Positions 33,701 through 34,347 of a stretch of DNA of 34,347 nucleotides are shown here, piece after piece (the stretch's first letter is position 1; each line of letters starts with the position of its first letter). The DNA is from Nitrospinaceae bacterium. GTDB lineage: Bacteria > Nitrospinota > Nitrospinia > Nitrospinales > Nitrospinaceae. A model generated the notes under the pieces. That model did not search any database. It was not told the origin of the DNA and worked only from the letters and a program-made list of their open reading frames with translations. A program made the position numbers and the translations under genes. The DNA lies in the NCBI GenBank assembly GCA_028278405.1, contig JANQEK010000013.1, positions 1-34,347 on the forward strand, in the 5' to 3' direction.

Positions 33701-34292
33701 CGGAGATCCGGTCCAGATTCTGGCCGGAATGATCGAGCTTGCGCAGGGCTTCCGCCTTACGGACCTTGAACTTCAACACACCGGCGGCTTCTTCAATCCA
33801 GATGCGACGCTCTTCCGGCTTGGAGCTGATCATGTCCTGGATATGTCCCTGCTCGATAACCGTCAACACCTTGGGACTGATGCCGATGTCGAGAAACAGA
33901 TCGGTGATGTCTTTCAAACGGCAGGGAATCTGGTTGATGTAGAACTCGCTGTCGCCGGAACGGTGGTAGCATCGAGTCACTTTGATTTCATCCGCCAGGT
34001 TGGGAACGCTGGCGACGCGCAATCCTTCCGGCACCTCGCTCAGTGTCAGAGAAATTTCCGTGCGGTTGACCGGCTTGCGGCCCGAGGAACCGTTGAAGAT
34101 GAGATCGGTGATGCGGTTGCCGCGCAGGGCTTTGGAGCTCTGCTCCCCGATGATCCAACGGATGGCGTCCGAGATATTGCTTTTGCCGCACCCGTTGGGG
34201 CCGACGACGGCGGTGAATCCGTTGGTGAAATCGAGGCGGGTGGTGTCAACGAAGGATTTGAAACCGGCGAGTTCGAGCTGTTTTAAAATCAT
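30732..34292 (-). CDS. smc: Chromosome segregation protein SMC
   Basis: ATPase that loops and compacts DNA with ScpAB during chromosome segregation. The 1186-residue protein has the full layout: Walker A GPNGCGKSN (31-39) in the N-terminal head, a long coiled coil (about 170-500), a hinge (about 510-680; for example FGQGVRSLMS and VTVDGEVIDAQGLVTGGRNG), a second coiled coil (about 690-1030), and the C-terminal head with signature LSGGEK (1093-1098) and Walker B CLLDEVDAPLDEANV (about 1118-1132). Length matches the family. GGAG precedes ATG 34292. ScpA/ScpB are not in the window. Confidence 0.97.
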   Translation of the reverse strand: MILKQLELAGFKSFVDTTRLDFTNGFTAVVGPNGCGKSNISDAIRWIIGEQSSKALRGNRITDLIFNGSSGRKPVNRTEISLTLSEVPEGLRVASVPNLADEIKVTRCYHRSGDSEFYINQIPCRLKDITDLFLDIGISPKVLTVIEQGHIQDMISSKPEERRIWIEEAAGVLKFKVRKAEALRKLDHSGQNLDRISDIVQELGRQVESLKRQANKAERYKKFQGEIKELSLGLFSQKIRGLKVQFEELEEAYKEKVEQKTQWSARSSTLENQISQMKVEIDELTRSLNEKRETLHELTAEISRSEHNIELRNSQIQQAQSDIETAAQEIQQMQEEIGSHSEEREEHRSELAAADEAIGVQELESEEKTRECDHSRGLMRELEKELQDRENQGLDLLHHIAQKQNSLTELETRRKYLNDQGEKLTGELEETRGQMESAQTAFDEAHIQHDEKEQDLETRKQEHLRLQEQLSQCKEQLKDGEGKARADKEAYLSKASLLSSLKELRSQYEGFGQGVRSLMSQNSRPEGLREVVVDVLQTPAEYEKAVEAVLGEKLQSMIVNSYSDTLDVIRYLNENQSGRGSFIPLNPKSIPLKPVYLNGDQGVVGKLVDLVETREEYKSVFEHLLNNVVLVRDLETALKLHSYDEFQGTVVTVDGEVIDAQGLVTGGRNGEDPGGLLSQTREMEELAEEVAELQRELEQTEEANRKVESELATVEEQHRSAGVSAHQVEIEQTQFRNNLEQARRELERLKQKQSHLENELSSGARELEELTQEFDTLTHDIRTGEEEKKKTEAVVEELRNTLRDQRQEIEVMAGWINEVNVKIASMKGRRDNVQLEIKRLDLQEENLNQRIRQRSEDSRLNSEKISENQKAIAEIEQGILDKAREKDRLSGEVVREEENLREQEEAQGARDSESRELVHQIQELTEEVSAVELKRSEVKIQMSHIEEKAFEDFNVSLQEMLNQYDGEVDEEAVTEELNELKAKVAKLGEVNLAALSEFQQASERYNFLQKQQEDLADSIRALHETIEKIDQTTRKLFKETFEQVNEHFQENFKRLFLGGKAELTLTDPEDILESGIDITASPLGKSMHNISLLSGGEKTMTAIALMFAILKVRPSPFCLLDEVDAPLDEANVVRFQEMLKEMSDKTQFIIITHNQKTMSFADTLYGVTMEERGVSKVVSVHLNEAA

Positions 34293-34324
34293 GGAGACTC
34301 CAGTAGGCCTTTTAAAATGAATCG

Positions 34325-34333
34325 TTTATAGCA
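34325..34333 (-). promoter_or_regulatory. Possible extended -10 promoter of smc
   Basis: On the - strand TGCTATAAA (34333-34325) fits an extended -10 box with one mismatch, about 32 bases upstream of the smc start codon. Any -35 box would lie partly outside the window. Confidence 0.35.
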
Positions 34334-34347
34334 AAAAACCACAATTC

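Overview
This window looks like a chromosomal segment of a Gram-negative bacterium, most likely of the Nitrospinota (Nitrospina-like) lineage. The main reason is a complete bacterial proteasome operon built around a Pup/UBact-type modifier, together with Gram-negative features (a TonB-type protein, exported proteins with signal peptides, and a cmk-rpsA-IHF neighbourhood as in deltaproteobacteria-like genomes). The lineage assignment is inference from gene content; no rRNA marker is present.

Layout. 1-5990 (+ strand): housekeeping block with cmk (5' end cut off by the window), rpsA, an SppA-type peptidase, an IHF/HU-family protein with a good sigma70-type promoter and a terminator, aroC and a nitrilase-family hydrolase, followed by a small DUF1566 protein (6073-6498). 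6516-9853: a CPA1 Na+/H+ antiporter, two paralogous exported proteins of unknown function separated by an unknown gene on the other strand, and a small membrane-anchored protein with a TRASH/YHS-like metal-binding motif. 9942-12421 (+): an RpoH-like sigma factor and fumC. 12484-13504 (+): a visibly AT-rich two-gene insertion (GrlR-like protein plus zinc-ribbon/DUF4145 protein). 13549-17106 (- strand): a VOC protein, the FetAB-type metal exporter, nadA and a HIT protein.

17267-23548 (-) is the centrepiece: ARC/Mpa ATPase, Dop, the 58-codon ubiquitin-like modifier, PrcB, PrcA and PafA. The genes overlap by 4 bases or are 1-2 bases apart, so they are probably co-transcribed and translationally coupled. 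The modifier would be tailored by Dop (it ends Gly-Gln), ligated to lysines of targets by PafA, and the tagged proteins unfolded by ARC and degraded by PrcAB. The modifier gene is short and easily missed.

23549-23859 is a divergent intergenic region with two inverted repeats and a possible small RNA. 23860-26270 (+) holds an unrecognised protein with a nucleotidyltransferase-like N-terminal half and a TonB-family protein. 26351-30604 (-) holds two paralogous GGDEF-PilZ proteins and a leucine-rich-repeat protein. 30732-34292 (-) is a complete smc gene. Short palindromic repeats sharing a sequence signature are scattered through the intergenic regions. No rRNA, tRNA, CRISPR array or insertion sequence was seen.
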